Shown here piece after piece: positions 1 through 7,927 of a stretch of 64,000 nucleotides of DNA. This stretch comes from an uncultured Lachnospiraceae bacterium (GTDB lineage Bacteria > Bacillota > Clostridia > Lachnospirales > Lachnospiraceae), in NCBI GenBank assembly GCA_910579395.1, contig CAJTUC010000001.1, forward strand, positions 186,001 to 250,000, given 5' to 3'. The position numbers and the translations under genes were made by a program. The notes under the pieces were generated by a model, which ran no database searches, was not told where the DNA came from, and saw only the letters and a program-made list of their open reading frames with translations. Each line of letters opens with the position of its first letter. Position 1 is the first letter of the stretch.

Positions 1-529
1 AACTGGAATCCAGAGCCCCGGTAGGTTCATCGGCGAATAAGATGCTCGGATGCTTGATGATTGCCCGGATGGCCGATGCCCTTTGCCGCTGCCCGCCGGA
101 GAGTTCGCACGGATATTTATCGAGTTGTGATGCGATGCCAAATCTTTTGGCGAAATCCCGGACATTTTTTTCGATTTTTGCCGGCGGAACCTTTAAGAGC
201 GCCAGCGGAACCGATATATTTTCCCGAATGGTGAGACTGTCGAGCAGAAAATATTCCTGAAAAATAAATCCAAGATTGTTTTTGCGGAAATCGGCGGCAG
301 CCGTGGGGCTGAGGCTTTTCAGTTCTGTGCCGTTGATCCGGATTTCTCCGCCGGTCGGCGTATCGATGGTGGAAAGAACGTTGAGAAGCGTCGTTTTTCC
401 AGAGCCGGATGCTCCCATAATGCTGATGAATTCACCGTTTTCCACGCTGAAAGATACTTTGTTCAGACTTGGCCGTTTGGCATTTTCATAGGTTTTCGTT
501 ACTTCTTTGGCTTTTAATAATACAGTCAT
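1..529 (-). CDS. ABC transporter ATP-binding protein (partial, MacB/BceA type)
   Basis: Reading leftward from ATG at 529, 176 codons are visible before the window edge cuts the gene. The Walker A motif GASGSGKT (about residues 39-46), a Q-loop FIFQEYFLLDSLT, the signature LSGGQRQRASAIRAI and Walker B ILFADEPTGALDS all appear in order, so this is a nucleotide-binding subunit. The DEPTGALDS form is typical of the LolD/MacB/BceA group, whose partners are FtsX-fold permeases used for efflux or antimicrobial-peptide detoxification. The partner would lie beyond position 1 and is not visible. The last third (D-loop end, H-loop) is missing from the window, so integrity cannot be judged. Confidence 0.9.
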   Translation of the reverse strand, partial: MTVLLKAKEVTKTYENAKRPSLNKVSFSVENGEFISIMGASGSGKTTLLNVLSTIDTPTGGEIRINGTELKSLSPTAAADFRKNNLGFIFQEYFLLDSLTIRENISVPLALLKVPPAKIEKNVRDFAKRFGIASQLDKYPCELSGGQRQRASAIRAIIKHPSILFADEPTGALDSS

Positions 530-694
530 AGTAAATCCTCCGTTTCTGGTCAGTTCTTTTTGCTTTGTTCGTGTTTTCATTGTACGGGAGCGGAGCGGAA
601 AAAGAATGAGTAAATCCGGCAGATTTGAAGCACATATCCGGTACAAGCTGCCATGCCACAGCCTGTACGGTAATATTTTGTGCCAGGATAGACC

Positions 695-722
695 TTGAAA
701 GAATCGTATGATAAAATAGAAT
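695..722 (+). promoter_or_regulatory. possible promoter for the AAA/PD-(D/E)XK gene
   Basis: TTGAAA (695-700) and TAGAAT (717-722) are 16 bp apart. The 530-890 stretch has no gene. It holds this possible promoter, the upstream region of the leftward ABC gene and, from 782, the hairpin leader described separately. Weak match, so tentative. Confidence 0.3.
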
Positions 723-781
723 TACAATCTATAAAGGGCTCGTGAGAGATGCAGCGGTTCGTGTATGGAAGAATAGAGGAT

Positions 782-905
782 TAGATTGAAAAATCAGAGA
801 TTTTTCATAGACGTATTTATTTGTCTTGCGAATATTGGCGCCAAGACGCTTTCAGCGTCGGCTCAAAGTTCGCAGGTTGAGAAGAAAGGTATGGTTATTG
901 ATATG
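782..905 (+). repeat. hairpin leader, copy A (shared with 61391-61481)
   Basis: The leader contains the hairpin GAAAAAT-cagag-ATTTTTC at 788-806 and a CTCAA...TTGAG pair near 861-881. It then has AGAAAGG and the run ATGGTTATTGATATG, which leads into the coding region. Nearly the same blocks precede the unrelated gene at 61479, with a shorter middle part there. The similarity therefore includes the ribosome-binding site and first codons, not just a terminator. Confidence 0.6.
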
Positions 906-2588
906 AAAAGGTCGGTCGGAATTGGGAATCAGGATTTTGCAAAGATTATTACAAACAATATTTTTTATGTGGATAAAACGCTGTTCATCAAAGAATGGTG
1001 GGAAAATAACGATGCAGTGACGCTGATTACCCGGCCCCGGCGTTTTGGAAAGACGCTGAATATGAGCATGGTTGAGCGTTTTCTGTCGGTGAAATATGCC
1101 GGACAGGGCGAAATTTTTGAGGGATTGAATATCTGGAAAGAAGAAAGGTATCGGAATTTGCAGGGGACTTATCCGGTCATCAGTCTTTCTTTTGCAAATG
1201 TAAAGGAGAACACTTATGAAGGGGTTAAAATAAGACTCTGTCAGATTCTTTCGGATTTATATATGAAGAATGATTTTTTGAAAGACAGCGGTGTTCTGAA
1301 AGAGAAGGAAAAGGAGTATTTTGACAGGGTCTCTGAAAAAATGGATGAAATCGATGCCGCCATCTCTTTGCATAGGATGTGCGATTTTATGCAGAGATAT
1401 TACGGAAAAAATCCGGTCATTCTTCTGGATGAATATGATACGCCAATGCAGGAGGCATATGTCAACGGCTATTGGAAAGAAATTGCAGCGTTTATGAGAA
1501 ATCTGTTCAATTCCACCTTTAAGACAAATCCGTTTCTGGATAAGGCAATCATGACGGGTATTACGCGGGTCAGTAAAGAAAGTATCTTTTCGGATTTGAA
1601 TAATCTGGCGGTGGTAACATCGACGTCAAATAAATATGCCGATGCTTTTGGTTTCACCCAGGAAGAGGTGTCGGATGCTTTGCGCGAGTTTGGTTTATCT
1701 GATATGGAAGAACGCGTGAAAGACTGGTATGATGGCTTTACATTCGGGGACAGAACAGATATTTACAATCCGTGGTCTATCATCAATTTTCTTGATGCAA
1801 AGAAGCTTTCGACTTATTGGGCAAATACGAGCAGCAACGGCCTTGTCAGCAAACTGATACGCGAGAGCAGCAAAGATGTCAAAATGATCATGGAGAATTT
1901 GTTGGATGGTGGAACGCTTCATACGAAGATAGACGAGCAGATCGTATTCGATCAGCTTGATCACAACGAATATGCGATATGGAGCCTGCTGCTCGCGAGC
2001 GGGTATCTGAAGGTAGAGCAGCATACGATAGATGGGGATACCGGAAAAGAAGAATATGTTCTGAAACTGACGAACAAAGAAGTTAAGCTGATGTTCGGGA
2101 ACATGATAGAAGGATGGTTCAAAAACTATTCTCCGGCGTATAACGATTTTATCAAGGCGATGTTGTTGGATGATAAAAAAGCGATGAATCATTACATGAA
2201 TAAAGTTGCCCTTGAGACGTTCAGTAACTTTGACGCCGGAAACAAGCCGTCCGAAAGTGCGGAGCCGGAACGCTTTTATCATGGATTTGTGCTGGGACTT
2301 ATGATAGAACTGTCAGACCGGTATACGATCATCTCGAACCGGGAGAGCGGTTTCGGACGTTATGATGTGATGCTCAAACCAAAAAACAATGCGGATGATG
2401 CCATTCTGATAGAGTTTAAAGTGCATGACCCGGAGGATGAAAAAACATTGAAAGATACGGTCGATGCGGCGCTTTTACAGATAGAAGAAAAGCGCTATGC
2501 GGCATCCCTTGAGGCGGAAGGGATTTCGGCGGAGCGCATCAGGAAATATGGCTTTGCATTTGAGGGAAAAAAGGTGCTGATCGGATAA
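903..2588 (+). CDS. AAA-ATPase with C-terminal PD-(D/E)XK nuclease-like domain
   Basis: This 561-residue protein matches the AAA-ATPase_like plus PDDEXK_9 architecture common in gut Firmicutes and Bacteroidetes. The N-terminus has FYVDKTLFI, followed by a P-loop RRFGKT at about residue 50 and a Walker B segment [10 protein letters not shown] near 175. The C-terminus has RYDV...LIEFKV, fitting the D and ExK of a PD-(D/E)XK fold. The family is widespread and its biological role is not settled; links to mobile DNA or defence have been proposed. The start at 903 ([12 protein letters not shown]) agrees with family N-termini. ATG 891 and an upstream TTG at 786 are also open in frame, but the 786 extension only translates the hairpin leader. 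It is a single-gene unit. Confidence 0.8.
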   Translation: MKRSVGIGNQDFAKIITNNIFYVDKTLFIKEWWENNDAVTLITRPRRFGKTLNMSMVERFLSVKYAGQGEIFEGLNIWKEERYRNLQGTYPVISLSFANVKENTYEGVKIRLCQILSDLYMKNDFLKDSGVLKEKEKEYFDRVSEKMDEIDAAISLHRMCDFMQRYYGKNPVILLDEYDTPMQEAYVNGYWKEIAAFMRNLFNSTFKTNPFLDKAIMTGITRVSKESIFSDLNNLAVVTSTSNKYADAFGFTQEEVSDALREFGLSDMEERVKDWYDGFTFGDRTDIYNPWSIINFLDAKKLSTYWANTSSNGLVSKLIRESSKDVKMIMENLLDGGTLHTKIDEQIVFDQLDHNEYAIWSLLLASGYLKVEQHTIDGDTGKEEYVLKLTNKEVKLMFGNMIEGWFKNYSPAYNDFIKAMLLDDKKAMNHYMNKVALETFSNFDAGNKPSESAEPERFYHGFVLGLMIELSDRYTIISNRESGFGRYDVMLKPKNNADDAILIEFKVHDPEDEKTLKDTVDAALLQIEEKRYAASLEAEGISAERIRKYGFAFEGKKVLIG

Positions 2589-2617
2589 CCGCAGGAAACG
2601 TGGGGAGAGGAATGGAT

Positions 2618-3100
2618 ATGGCTATGAGAAGAAAAGACAGGGAAGTAACAGATATCGATGAGATCAAAAATATATTGAATGTATGTAAAACGGCCAGCGT
2701 GGCCATGATAGACGAAAATATGCCTTATGTCGTGCCGCTGAGTTATGGTTACGAACTGAAAGATGACCGGCTGGTGCTGTATTTTCACTGTGCCAAAGAG
2801 GGAAGAAAGCTGGAAATTTTAAAGCGCAACCCCAAAGTATGCTTTGCTGTTTTCCAGGAAGGTGAGCCGCTATATGCGGAGACGGCGCCTTGTAATTCAG
2901 GATATTATTATTCCAGCGTCATCGGAGACGGCATTGCATCGTTCATAGAGGATTCTGCAAAGAAGCGGCATGCTCTGCAGAAGATGTTCGCACAACAGGC
3001 GGATAAAATGGTAGAATTTACGGAGGCACAGGCGGATTCCGTGTGCGTATTTCAGATTGTTTCCGGGTCGTATACGGGGAAGCGGAAAGTGAAGAAATAG
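2618..3100 (+). CDS. pyridoxamine 5'-phosphate oxidase-like flavoprotein (NimA-like)
   Basis: The 160-residue protein has the split beta-barrel pattern of the PNPOx-like/NimA family: TASVAMIDENMPYVVPLSYGYE at about residues 25-45, LVLYFHCAKEGRKLEIL, then NPKVCFAVF. These families bind FMN or heme and include 5-nitroimidazole reductases; the substrate here is unknown. The start at 2618 is chosen because GGGGAGAGG at 2602-2610 sits seven bases upstream. ATG 2612 and 2624 and GTG 2600 are alternatives. It lies 29 bp after the AAA gene and may be co-transcribed with it. Confidence 0.75.
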   Translation: MAMRRKDREVTDIDEIKNILNVCKTASVAMIDENMPYVVPLSYGYELKDDRLVLYFHCAKEGRKLEILKRNPKVCFAVFQEGEPLYAETAPCNSGYYYSSVIGDGIASFIEDSAKKRHALQKMFAQQADKMVEFTEAQADSVCVFQIVSGSYTGKRKVKK

Positions 3101-3129
3101 GAGAGGAAAAAACAGGAGAGAAAGAAATG

Positions 3130-3156
3130 AGCTGGTCCTTCACTCGACCAGCTTTT
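3130..3156. terminator. bidirectional terminator
   Basis: The 8-bp stem AGCTGGTC/GACCAGCT is followed by a T-rich run on the plus strand. On the minus strand the stem overlaps the last codons of the HAAS remnant. Confidence 0.6.
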
Positions 3157-3535
3157 CCTTCGTTTTACCGACCATACGGATATAGTGTAATAACAGTTTC
3201 CAGGCTCCTCTGCCTGACAGGACCAAAATACCCCCCATCACAACTGAATAGAGAAAAGTGAAAACAGGCGAGAGCGTCATCGAACCGAACTGCGCGACTA
3301 CATAGGGCACATCGTATCCGAACAGGGAACCGATAAATTTGATCAGTCCGGCAACAGGCGCGATAGCACCGCAGAGAAGAAACATCGGTGCGATGATGTC
3401 GAGGATTGGAATGACGAACATGCCGGAAAAGCCTGTTAAGCTGTAAAAAGCAAAGACTGTCAGGAATCTGTTCAGATTAAAGCCGTTTCCTTTTGCAATA
3501 AAATCACCGAGGTAAGCTTTGGCGAGTTCCTTTCT
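3140..3535 (-). pseudogene. C-terminal remnant of a PadR-partner HAAS/DUF1700 membrane protein
   Basis: The minus frame reads RKELAKAYLGDF..., then three hydrophobic segments (FAFYSLTGFSGMFVIPILDI, MFLLCGAIAPVAGLI, FTFLYSVVMGGILVL) and stops at 3140. A TAG lies immediately upstream at 3536-3538, so there is no start. RKELAKAYLGDF is typical of the middle of HAAS/DUF1700 proteins, which sit directly after PadR genes. The PadR stop at 3761 indeed overlaps an ATG (MNTVKIEIGN), but the frame then runs into the palindrome at 3550-3757. The gene therefore appears to have lost its N-terminal half where the palindrome sits. An annotator might call a 93-residue ORF from 3421. Confidence 0.65.
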
Positions 3536-3549
3536 CTATTTCACTATGT

Positions 3550-3757
3550 AGGTGATTGCGAAACGCATGATTTCAAGAAAACAGTTGTGCAGAATAGACA
3601 AATCGCAAGCAGGGCGCTGTGTCGCCGCCGGTGCTTGGACGCCGTATTCTGGCGTCTTATGCACCGCTACGAGCGACAGTGCAGCGAAAGCGTGCCCTGC
3701 GGTGATTGTCTATTTTGTACAACGGAAACTTCCGATAACATCGTTTCTCAATTACCT
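3550..3757. repeat. P-family large palindrome, copy P1
   Basis: The left arm begins AGGTGATTGCGAAACG and the right arm ends CGTTTCTCAATTACCT. The arms pair imperfectly over roughly 60 bp each, including the near-identical block AATAGACAA. Read on the minus strand, the right arm contains GGCACGCTTTCGCTGC, the core shared with copies P2-P5. It lies between a PadR gene and the remnant of its usual partner. Confidence 0.75.
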
Positions 3758-3760
3758 ATT

Positions 3761-4105
3761 TCAATTTTCACTGTGTTCATTCTTTAAATCAGATATAGTA
3801 TCCGATAAATTCTGCCATTCTCCGTTCATAGCCTGCAGATAGGCGCCGCCCTCCGGCGTCAGGGAATAATATTTGCGCGGCGGCAGCCCTTCTGCGGAAT
3901 CCTGCCAGACGGATTGCAGATATCCTTCTTTCTGCAGTCGCCGCAGTAACGGGTACACAGTGCTTTCCGTCGAGGCAATGATTGGATATGCGCTCAGCTT
4001 TTGTAAGATTTCGTATCCATAACAGGTCTTTTGACTCAACATGAGCAGAATACAATACTCCAGAGTGCCCCGTATGATCTGGGATTTCCATTTGTCTAAA
4101 TTCAT
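3761..4105 (-). CDS. PadR family transcriptional regulator
   Basis: The 114-residue protein has the PadR winged-helix: RGTLEYCILLMLSQKTCYGYEI at the start, STVYPLLRRLQKEGYL in the middle, and PPRKYYSLTPEG for the wing. PadR repressors usually control their own operon and a neighbouring HAAS/DUF1700 membrane protein or ABC transporter. The start at 4105 (MNLDKWKSQ) has GGAGAA six bases upstream; a longer frame reaches 4132. The usual downstream partner is broken (3140-3535). A promoter with an internal palindrome lies upstream, consistent with autoregulation. Confidence 0.88.
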   Translation of the reverse strand: MNLDKWKSQIIRGTLEYCILLMLSQKTCYGYEILQKLSAYPIIASTESTVYPLLRRLQKEGYLQSVWQDSAEGLPPRKYYSLTPEGGAYLQAMNGEWQNLSDTISDLKNEHSEN

Positions 4106-4137
4106 ATGAATTCTCCATGTTGTTTTTAACATAGTAC

Positions 4138-4166
4138 ATCGTACTACATAGTACCACGCGTGTCAA
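4138..4166 (-). promoter_or_regulatory. PadR promoter with embedded operator
   Basis: On the minus strand there is TTGACA, a 17-bp spacer and TACGAT. The spacer contains the perfect 14-bp palindrome GTACTATGTAGTAC (4141-4154), placed where a PadR dimer could block polymerase. A further GTACTATG follows toward the gene. Confidence 0.65.
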
Positions 4167-4214
4167 TGGTATTTCTAAAATTTTCTAATTTCTGGAATTG
4201 AGTATCCACTCAGT

Positions 4215-4242
4215 AACAGTTCCGCCCGCCGGCTGAACTGTT
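4215..4242. repeat. P-family palindrome remnant
   Basis: The arms AACAGTTC and GAACTGTT flank a GC-rich loop. The CAGTTCAGCCG-type end resembles the outer tips of copy P5 (42971-43143). It may be a deletion remnant or a simple hairpin. Confidence 0.35.
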
Positions 4243-4273
4243 ATTCCGTTCAAAATGGGCTTATAAAGATTTA

Positions 4274-4302
4274 TTGTAAATAACAAATAACTATTTTATA
4301 AT
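4274..4302 (+). promoter_or_regulatory. promoter of the DUF3788 gene
   Basis: TTGTAA and TATAAT are separated by exactly 17 bp, 31 bp before the ATG. This is a good sigma-A type match. Confidence 0.65.
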
Positions 4303-4333
4303 CAAAAGTATATATCAGGAGTCGGGGGGATTT

Positions 4334-4747
4334 ATGTACGAGAGAATGCTTAATAAACAGGTAATGCCTACTATAGTGGAAATGACAGAATTCTGTGGTG
4401 AGAACGGAGAATGTTTTTCTGCGCTGAATGCGTGGCTGACATCTGCCTTTCATACGGAGCAGAAAATTGTTTTCCCTTATGGTAATAAGTATGGCTGGGG
4501 AATCTCCCATAAAAAGAAAAGTAAACTGATCTGCAATGTTTTTGCCGAAGACAATGCGTTCACTGTCATGGTGAGATTATCAGATAAACAATACAGTACC
4601 GTTTATGATCAGCTTCGAAAAGATACACAGGAATCAATAGATAATAAATATCCCTGTGGTGATGGGGGATGGATTCATTATCGCATTACATGCAGGGAGC
4701 ATTTTGACGATATCAAAACATTGTTATCCGTAAAATGTTCTTCATAA
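4334..4747 (+). CDS. DUF3788 family protein
   Basis: The 137-residue soluble protein has the DUF3788 pattern: KIVFPYGNKYGWGISHKKKSKLI, then a beta-rich segment NAFTVMVRLSDKQY and a C-terminal region with GGWIHYRI. The family is small, lacks a known enzymatic role, and resembles YdhG/DUF1801-like folds. A GGAG/GGGGGG stretch lies before the ATG. It has its own promoter and stands alone. Confidence 0.7.
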   Translation: MYERMLNKQVMPTIVEMTEFCGENGECFSALNAWLTSAFHTEQKIVFPYGNKYGWGISHKKKSKLICNVFAEDNAFTVMVRLSDKQYSTVYDQLRKDTQESIDNKYPCGDGGWIHYRITCREHFDDIKTLLSVKCSS

Positions 4748-4901
4748 CCGTATTATGAACGTCCTCTTTACCGAAAAGTTGAACAGTAACCGGTAATTTT
4801 TTAAAATTATAACAATTTACAAAAAAACCATAAATATCCTTCTCCGTATTCGTATGTATTATATCAGGCGAAAACATACAGGAAAAAGGGAGGAAGGTAT
4901 T

Positions 4902-6728
4902 ATGAAGAATCAGAACAGATTATTTTTTAGAAAAAGAAATTTAGCGATGCTGCTCGCGGCTGCACTGGCAGCCGGAACGCTGACAGGCTGCGGTGTCACG
5001 AAGTCGGATTTGGGCAGCGGTGCGGAATCCCCGGACTCGGGCATGACGGATAACGCGGTGAACGGCATAGAAAACGCAGTTAACAGCACGGAAAATGCGA
5101 CGGATGATACGGACAGCATGACGAACAGCGCAGAAAATGTCGGTGGTGCGGTGCCTTCGGCGGATGCGGCCGCAGCATCGGAGGGCCTTGACAGCAGCGC
5201 GGAAACCGCGGATGCGGCGCCGGCTTATGAAAAAGAGGCGGAGCGTTCGACGGGAATCTATAACGAAGCGAAGTGTGAGTCTGCCGCGGACTGCTATGAT
5301 TATTATGAGTATGAGATACCGAATACGGAAGAGTATAATGCCGTGGATGAATCGGGATTTACAGCGGCTTCCGTTTCACCGCTTTCTACATTTTCGGCGG
5401 ATGTTGACACGGCTTCTTACAGCAACCTGCGCAGGATGATTGAAGACGGCTATTGCCTGGAAGAGATTCCTGACGGAGCTGTCAGAATTGAAGAACTGCT
5501 CAATTATTTTCAATATGACTATGTGCGCCCGAAAAAGGGTGAGCCATTCGGTGTTACGACGCAGATTGCAGACTGCCCGTGGAATCCGAACAGCAAGATT
5601 GCTATGATCGGGCTGAAAACGATGGACATTGATTTTTCGGAGGCGCCGGCGTCCAATCTCGTATTTCTGCTGGATGTTTCCGGTTCCATGTACAGCGATG
5701 ACAAGCTGCCCCTGCTGCAGAAATCTTTTTCCATGCTGACGGAAAATCTGACGAAAAAGGATACGGTCTCGATCGTCGTATATGCCGGAGAGGACAGGGT
5801 CGTATTGGAAGGTGTGAACGGATCGGAGCAGGAGGAAATCCTGGATGCCATTAACAGTCTGGAGGCATCCGGTTCCACGGCGGGAAGCGACGGTATCATA
5901 ACGGCTTACCGGATTGCGGAAAAATACTTTATCAAAGGCGGGAACAATCGGGTCATTCTGGCGACCGACGGCGATCTGAATGTGGGACTGACAACGGAAG
6001 CGGAACTGGAAGAACTGATCAGCAGGAAAAGGGAATCCGGCGTCTATCTGTCCGTACTTGGCTTCGGAACCGAAAATATCAAAGATAACAAGATGGAAAC
6101 GCTTGCCGATAAAGGCAACGGAAACTATGCGTACATTGACTCTCTGACGGAAGCGAAAAAGGTGCTGGTGGAAGAGATGGGAGCAACGCTTATAACGGTA
6201 GCGGAAGATGTAAAGTTTCAGGTGGAGTTTAACCCGGCTGTGATAGCGGGCTATCGCCTCATCGGCTATGATAACAGACAGCTCACGGAGCAGGATTTTG
6301 CGAATGATGCAAAAGACGCCGGAGAAGTCGGCGCTGGCCATACGGTGACAGTTCTGTACGAAATCGTGACAACGGATACGCCCACGACATACGCTGGAAC
6401 TTCTTTGAAGTATGGCGAAAAGAAGAAGCTGCCGGATGAAGAATGGTTCACGGTCAATATCCGTTATAAAAAGCCAGGAACGGCCAAAAGCCTTTTGCAG
6501 TCCTATCCTGTCGATCGGGCGGATTACGCCGGGACGCCGGGGGATGATATGCAGTTTGCAATGGCGGTCGCGGAATTTGGACTTGTTGTAACGAACAGCA
6601 CCTATAAAGGGGATGCCGATATGCGGAGCGTCATTGACCGATTGAAAACAATCGACACCAAGTCGGATGAGTATAAAGACGAATTCTGCTATCTTGTCAG
6701 ACGGCTCGAACAGAATGGAGAAAAATAA
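4902..6728 (+). CDS. YfbK-like von Willebrand factor A domain lipoprotein
   Basis: The 608-residue protein begins with a lysine/arginine-rich signal peptide and lipobox LTGC near residue 28. A low-complexity D/E/N/A-rich linker runs to about residue 130. Next comes the YfbK N-terminal region (TFSADVDTASYSNLRRMI, RIEELLNYFQYDY), then a VWA domain with an intact metal-binding site: DVSGS near residue 257, a Thr in GSTAGSDG and the Asp in LATDGD. The C-terminus matches the YfbK C-terminal domain. It is probably membrane-anchored and faces outward; ligand unknown. GGGAGGAAGG precedes ATG 4902, and an upstream start at 4854 is less likely. A partial duplicate follows directly. Confidence 0.85.
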   Translation: MKNQNRLFFRKRNLAMLLAAALAAGTLTGCGVTKSDLGSGAESPDSGMTDNAVNGIENAVNSTENATDDTDSMTNSAENVGGAVPSADAAAASEGLDSSAETADAAPAYEKEAERSTGIYNEAKCESAADCYDYYEYEIPNTEEYNAVDESGFTAASVSPLSTFSADVDTASYSNLRRMIEDGYCLEEIPDGAVRIEELLNYFQYDYVRPKKGEPFGVTTQIADCPWNPNSKIAMIGLKTMDIDFSEAPASNLVFLLDVSGSMYSDDKLPLLQKSFSMLTENLTKKDTVSIVVYAGEDRVVLEGVNGSEQEEILDAINSLEASGSTAGSDGIITAYRIAEKYFIKGGNNRVILATDGDLNVGLTTEAELEELISRKRESGVYLSVLGFGTENIKDNKMETLADKGNGNYAYIDSLTEAKKVLVEEMGATLITVAEDVKFQVEFNPAVIAGYRLIGYDNRQLTEQDFANDAKDAGEVGAGHTVTVLYEIVTTDTPTTYAGTSLKYGEKKKLPDEEWFTVNIRYKKPGTAKSLLQSYPVDRADYAGTPGDDMQFAMAVAEFGLVVTNSTYKGDADMRSVIDRLKTIDTKSDEYKDEFCYLVRRLEQNGEK

Positions 6729-6963
6729 AAGCGGCATGTCAGTGGCGGAAGATGCAGCGGCGGCGGAAAGCACAGAAATGGGCGGCTATTGTCTGGAGGA
6801 TATACCTGACGGCTCTGTCAGAATTGAAGAACTGCTCAATTATTTTCAATATGATTATGTGCGTCCGGAAAAAGACGAGCCTTTCGGCGTTACGGCACAG
6901 ATCGCAGACTGTCCGCGGAATCCGAACAGCAAGATTGAACAGAACGGGGAAAATAGGGGTTGA
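6715..6963 (+). pseudogene. internally deleted duplicate of the YfbK-like gene
   Basis: Positions 6784-6937 repeat 5448-5601 without gaps, with about 19 differences in 154 bases by eye. The text then jumps to a copy of the gene's final EQNGE codons. The resulting 82-residue frame holds the EELLNYFQYDY segment but no VWA domain, so it looks like a tandem duplicate that lost its middle. The frame is open from ATG 6715, overlapping the end of the parent gene, so expression as a small peptide cannot be excluded. Confidence 0.7.
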
Positions 6964-7028
6964 TATATGTCAGAATATGACATAGAATAGAAACGGTATA
7001 AAAATATTTTTTTTGAGGAGGAAGAGAA

Positions 7029-7406
7029 ATGAGTTCAAGTGATGCAATGTACACTGCAGCGGTAGCGTCTATTGGAGCTGGATATTTTATTGTCTGTCTG
7101 GCTTTGATCGTTATTTCGTTAGTGGGAATGTGGAAGGTCTTTGTGAAGGCCGGAAAACCGGGCTGGGCGGCAATCGTACCGATTTACAACATGTACTGTC
7201 TGTTCGAGATGTCATTCGGCAACGGCTGGCTGTTCCTTTTGTCCTTTGTGCCCTGTGCGAACTTTGTTGTAGCGATCATGTGCTATATCAAGCTGGCAAA
7301 AGCATTTGGCAAGGGGGTTGGCTTCGGTTTAGGTCTGGTGTTCTTTAACTTTATTTTCATGATGATTCTTGGATTTGGGGATGCGGAATATATAGGACCA
7401 CAATAA
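7029..7406 (+). CDS. DUF5684 family membrane protein
   Basis: The 125-residue protein has three hydrophobic segments (about residues 15-38, 65-85 and 95-115). The loop KAGKPGWAAIVPIYNMYCL is characteristic of the DUF5684/signal-peptidase-I-linked family of small integral membrane proteins. Function is unknown. GAGGAGGAAGAG precedes the ATG. A good terminator follows at 7420. Confidence 0.75.
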   Translation: MSSSDAMYTAAVASIGAGYFIVCLALIVISLVGMWKVFVKAGKPGWAAIVPIYNMYCLFEMSFGNGWLFLLSFVPCANFVVAIMCYIKLAKAFGKGVGFGLGLVFFNFIFMMILGFGDAEYIGPQ

Positions 7407-7419
7407 AGGTGTGAGAAGA

Positions 7420-7462
7420 AGCGGCCATTGTATTTTTTTAAGTACAATGGTTGCTTTTTTTT
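7420..7462 (+). terminator. rho-independent terminator
   Basis: A stem of about 13 bp (AGCGGCCATTGTA pairing with TACAATGGTTGCT, including G-U type pairs) is followed by eight T residues. It closes the DUF5684 unit. The T-run overlaps the -35 of the next promoter. Confidence 0.85.
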
Positions 7463-7490
7463 GACTCTTGTGGTATATCATAATTATGTT
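7461..7490 (+). promoter_or_regulatory. promoter of the T-box leader
   Basis: TTGACT and TATGTT are separated by 18 bp, directly after the preceding terminator and just before the T-box RNA. Confidence 0.55.
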
Positions 7491-7496
7491 AAATGC

Positions 7497-7812
7497 GTTG
7501 AAGGAGACTCACTTTACGGAAAGCGACAGGAATATGGCGTCACCGACTGAGAGCGCTGTTTGTGGGAAGTAAGGAGCGGGAACACTCCGGAGCAGATTAT
7601 CTGAACGTTGGAAACAGCGCTAGGGTAATACGTCGCACGCGTTAAGTGTAAGAGTGGGCAGGGCGGTAAAACATCTTGTTGGAGATGGCGGCTTGTCAAT
7701 GCGGGTGGTACCGCGGGTATGCAGATCGTATCAACACATACTGATCTGACAGATACTTATCTGGAAAAAATATCCGTCCCGGAATACAGAAAATGTATTC
7801 CGGGACTTTTTT
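7497..7812 (+). promoter_or_regulatory. T-box riboswitch upstream of aspS-gatCAB
   Basis: The leader contains the canonical T-box sequence GGGTGGTACCGCGGG (7703-7717), which pairs with the uncharged tRNA acceptor end in the antiterminator. A strong competing terminator follows. Upstream, the perfect 10-bp helix AGCGCTGTTT (7552-7561) with AAACAGCGCT (7612-7621) closes a stem holding the GGAACACTCC segment. That segment corresponds to the specifier region of the family consensus. The triplet AAC (7581-7583), followed by a purine, reads as an Asn codon, while GAA overlaps it. Uncharged tRNA would be expected to raise aspS-gatCAB transcription. T-box identity is firm; the specifier reading is an inference. 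Confidence 0.92.
7776..7812 (+). terminator. T-box terminator hairpin
   Basis: A perfect stem GTCCCGGAATACA/TGTATTCCGGGAC with a GAAAA loop is followed by six T residues. It is the off-state of the T-box. Confidence 0.92.
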
Positions 7813-7927
7813 ATGTGATAGGAAATAAAAGCCTCTTTTCATGGAAAAAGTCCCGGAAGCCAGGTCTGCGTCTGCGCTGCATCCGCAAACCTGATATGCA
7901 GAAAGCGGCGCAGAAATGAGGAGAGCT

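Noticed and set aside
42..698. Three plus-strand ORFs opposite the partial ABC gene
   Set aside because: They are antisense shadows of a clear ABC ATPase reading leftward; no domains of their own.
786..902. Upstream extension of the AAA/PD-(D/E)XK protein from TTG 786
   Set aside because: The extra residues translate the hairpin leader, have no family similarity, and the leader recurs before another gene.
5376..6773. 465-codon minus-strand ORF
   Set aside because: It lies entirely opposite the VWA lipoprotein gene, has no ribosome-binding site and no recognisable motifs; long only because of codon bias of the sense gene.
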